Assembly: GCA_001773295.1 (NCBI GenBank)
Contig: MEWG01000011.1
Coordinates: 1-14,616, forward strand
DNA from: a candidate division WWE3 bacterium RIFOXYD1_FULL_39_9
Lineage (GTDB): Bacteria; Patescibacteriota; WWE3; UBA101185; UBA10185
Length of the DNA: 14,616 bases
Direction: 5' to 3'
This document shows, one piece after another, positions 13,207-14,616 of this stretch (positions within the stretch are counted from its first letter, which is position 1; each line of letters opens with the position of its first letter). The notes under the pieces were generated by a model. That model was given only the letters and a program-made list of their open reading frames with translations. It searched no databases and was not told the origin of the DNA. The translations under genes and the position numbers were made by a program.

Positions 13207-13329
13207 ATGGAGGCTATTGTATGGGAAGAATTTGTGGTTATTAAGGGCGAAATTGGACTTGCTAAATATCCTACAGATAAGGTATCCAGAAGGCAGCGGT
13301 CCAAGTTTAAAATAATTAAACCCAGCTAG
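13207..13329 (+). CDS. Hypothetical small basic protein, 40 aa
   Basis: An ATG at 13207 opens a 40-codon frame; an ATG at 13192 would add five residues but overlap the divergent Cys/His ORF. The product starts hydrophobic/acidic (MEAIVWEEFVVIKGEIG) and ends basic (KVSRRQRSKFKIIKPS). TATATT at 13182-13187 could serve as a -10. No domain is recognised. From 13330 to the mreB promoter I see nothing further. Confidence 0.3.
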   Translation: MEAIVWEEFVVIKGEIGLAKYPTDKVSRRQRSKFKIIKPS

Positions 13330-13360
13330 AGATAAGGACTGAGTTGATTGGGCTTGGGGC

Positions 13361-13388
13361 TTGAGGAAAAGAGAGGTTAGTGTATATT
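13361..13388 (+). promoter_or_regulatory. mreB promoter
   Basis: TTGAGG (13361-13366), a 16-base spacer and TATATT (13383-13388). The ATG chosen for mreB is 13 bases further on. No Shine-Dalgarno is seen just before it. Confidence 0.5.
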
Positions 13389-13401
13389 GCGTGGTAGAGC
13401 T

Positions 13402-14463
13402 ATGTTTGATTATATTTTTGGACTATTGTCACATGATGTGGGAATTGATTTGGGAACAGCCAACACTTTGGTGCATGTTAAGGGGAAGGGAATAGTAATC
13501 CGGGAGCCATCGGTAGTAGCCAGACATAAAAAAACAAAACAGGTACTGGCTATCGGGGAGGAAGCCAAAAAAATGCTGGGGCGAACACCGGCGACTATTG
13601 AGGCTATCAGGCCTTTAAAAGACGGAGTGATTTCCGACTTTGATGCCACCGAAGCCATGCTGAAAAAATACATTCTGATGGTGCACGAGTCAGGGCAAAT
13701 AATCCCTAAAGTTCCCCGACCGCGGGTAGTGGTGGGAATCCCTTCGGGGGTGACAGAAGTTGAAAGGCGGGCGGTACAGGAAGCGGCATTGTCGGCCGGC
13801 GCTAGAAAATGCTATCTGATCGAAGAGCCGATGGCAGCAGCCATCGGAGCTGAGCTGCCAATATCTGACGCCGGAGGGGTGATGGTAATTGATATCGGCG
13901 GAGGAACCAGCGAAATGGCAGTAATTTCTCTGGGGGGGATTGTACTTAACAGATCAATCCGGGTGGCCGGAGATGAGATGGACGAGGCGATCATCCATTT
14001 TATGAGACTAAAGTACAATTTACTGTTAGGCGAAAGAACGGCGGAAGAGCTTAAATTTGCCCTGGGAAATGCCCACGTAACCGCATACGGCGATAAAGAT
14101 CAAATAAAGTATATGGTGGTTAGAGGCAGGGATTTGGGCACCGGTTTGCCCAGGACCATTAAAGTAACCTCCACAGAAGTAAGGGAAGCTTTGATGCCGG
14201 TATTAAAACAGATTACGGCTGCTGCGGCAGAACTAATTGAAGAGACCCCGCCGGAACTGGTGTCGGATATTTTGGAACGGGGGATTGTTCTGGCCGGAGG
14301 TGGATCTCAAATTGTGGGGATTGAGAAGCTTTTGAGTGAGGACACTAAAATGCCGGTGTTTATTACCGAGGACCCGATGACGGCAGTGGTTCGCGGCTGC
14401 GGCAGAGTTTTAGAAGATGATGAATTACTCAGGAAAGTAAAAGTGGTGGGGGGACTGAGATAG
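13402..14463 (+). CDS. mreB: Rod shape-determining protein MreB
   Basis: Bacterial actin homologue that forms membrane-associated filaments directing lateral wall synthesis. From the ATG at 13402 it has 353 aa, the usual length; an in-frame TTG at 13387 would add five residues but lies within the promoter. Seen in order: an amphipathic start (MFDYIFGLLS) suited to membrane attachment, the phosphate-1 loop GIDLGTANTLVHVKGKG, EPSVVA, PRVVVGIPSGVTEVERRAV, the phosphate-2 loop DIGGGTSEMAVISLGG and the adenosine motif LAGGGSQI. All nucleotide-binding motifs are intact. Its stop is followed within 31 bases by a separately promoted gene instead of mreC. A promoter lies directly upstream. Confidence 0.96.
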   Translation: MFDYIFGLLSHDVGIDLGTANTLVHVKGKGIVIREPSVVARHKKTKQVLAIGEEAKKMLGRTPATIEAIRPLKDGVISDFDATEAMLKKYILMVHESGQIIPKVPRPRVVVGIPSGVTEVERRAVQEAALSAGARKCYLIEEPMAAAIGAELPISDAGGVMVIDIGGGTSEMAVISLGGIVLNRSIRVAGDEMDEAIIHFMRLKYNLLLGERTAEELKFALGNAHVTAYGDKDQIKYMVVRGRDLGTGLPRTIKVTSTEVREALMPVLKQITAAAAELIEETPPELVSDILERGIVLAGGGSQIVGIEKLLSEDTKMPVFITEDPMTAVVRGCGRVLEDDELLRKVKVVGGLR

Positions 14464-14488
14464 ACAGGCGGCGGTAAGAAATTATAAT
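14461..14488 (+). promoter_or_regulatory. Promoter of the gene after mreB
   Basis: TAGACA (14461-14466), a 16-base spacer and a perfect TATAAT (14483-14488). The -35 includes the mreB stop codon TAG, just as the folE promoter -35 includes the speH stop. The next ATG is only 6 bases past the -10, which implies a leaderless mRNA. Confidence 0.6.
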
Positions 14489-14494
14489 GGGACC

Positions 14495-14616
14495 ATGAGA
14501 AAGTTTAAGCCGGGGATAGGATTTTCGGACTTTGTGGTGACGGATCAGATGGAGAAACGAATAAGAATCGGCGATGATCAGGAAAGGAATTTCCGGATGG
14601 GGTGGCTGGTGTGGAT
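14495..14616 (+). CDS. N-terminus of a membrane-associated protein, probably penicillin-binding protein 2 (partial)
   Basis: Only 40 codons are inside the window. The visible part has a hydrophilic cytoplasmic-type start (RKFKPGIGFSDFVVTDQ, then basic/acidic EKRIRIGDDQERNFRMG) and enters WLVW, which looks like the beginning of a transmembrane helix. Position straight after mreB and a short cytoplasmic leader before a helix fit PBP2 (mrdA), the transpeptidase of the elongation complex. MreC would be the other expectation. The identification is mainly by context. Confidence 0.5.
   Translation, partial: MRKFKPGIGFSDFVVTDQMEKRIRIGDDQERNFRMGWLVW

Noticed and set aside
13056..13304. 82-codon minus-strand frame
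   Set aside because: It overlaps the Cys/His ORF on the same strand and the 40-aa ORF on the other, with no start signal; probably a shadow.
1..14616. CRISPR array, insertion sequence or prophage
   Set aside because: No regularly spaced repeats, transposase, integrase or terminal inverted repeats were found on reading the window.

Overview
The window looks like a chromosomal piece of a small-genome, non-model bacterium. My best inference is a Patescibacteria/CPR lineage such as Microgenomates: genes are compact and often overlap, several familiar enzymes are clearly divergent, and operon-first genes seem to start almost at the transcription start. No marker in the window fixes the taxonomy. 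A branched-chain polyamine synthase and its S-adenosylmethionine decarboxylase partner hint at a hot or stressful habitat or at lateral transfer.

Layout. (1) 14-976, minus: an RsmA/KsgA-type rRNA adenine dimethyltransferase. Divergent from it is a plus-strand pair, 1099-2401: BpsA-like N4-bis(aminopropyl)spermidine synthase and a SpeH/SpeD-type decarboxylase. (2) 2398-2498: a promoter whose -35 overlaps the speH stop codon, followed by a hairpin plus T7 tract immediately upstream of folE. This is either the speH terminator or a transcription attenuator for the next operon. (3) 2499-4926: folE-queD-queE-queC, the complete GTP-to-preQ0 (7-cyano-7-deazaguanine) pathway. (4) 4910-9291: the same strand continues with overlaps or very short gaps into a DegT-type aminotransferase, an APH/choline-kinase-fold phosphotransferase, an unrecognised fold-type-I PLP enzyme and an alanine racemase homologue. 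(5) 9269-11244, minus: a convergent two-gene operon with an atypical D-Ala-D-Ala ligase-like ATP-grasp enzyme followed by a GT-A glycosyltransferase. (6) 11245-11852: a gene-poor stretch with a relic copy of the galU N-terminus, two possible small proteins and several promoters. (7) 11853-12749: galU. (8) 12750-13401: a second gene-poor stretch with up to three small candidate ORFs. (9) 13402-14463: mreB, then the start of a membrane-associated protein, probably PBP2, cut by the window end.

How the parts may work together. FolE, QueD, QueE and QueC make preQ0; no tgt, queF, queA or dpdA lies in the window, so the fate of preQ0 is open. The tightly coupled DegT-kinase-PLP-racemase block could be a separate amino-sugar or amino-acid module sharing the transcript, or could build something from preQ0. 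Alr-like, Ddl-like, GT-A, GalU, MreB and the putative PBP2 all fit cell-wall or surface-glycan work, so the right two-thirds of the window can be read as a wall/envelope region. The most interesting points are the preQ0 operon running into an undescribed PLP/kinase module, its candidate attenuator leader, the altered active sites of the Ddl and Alr homologues, and the recurrent near-leaderless promoters.
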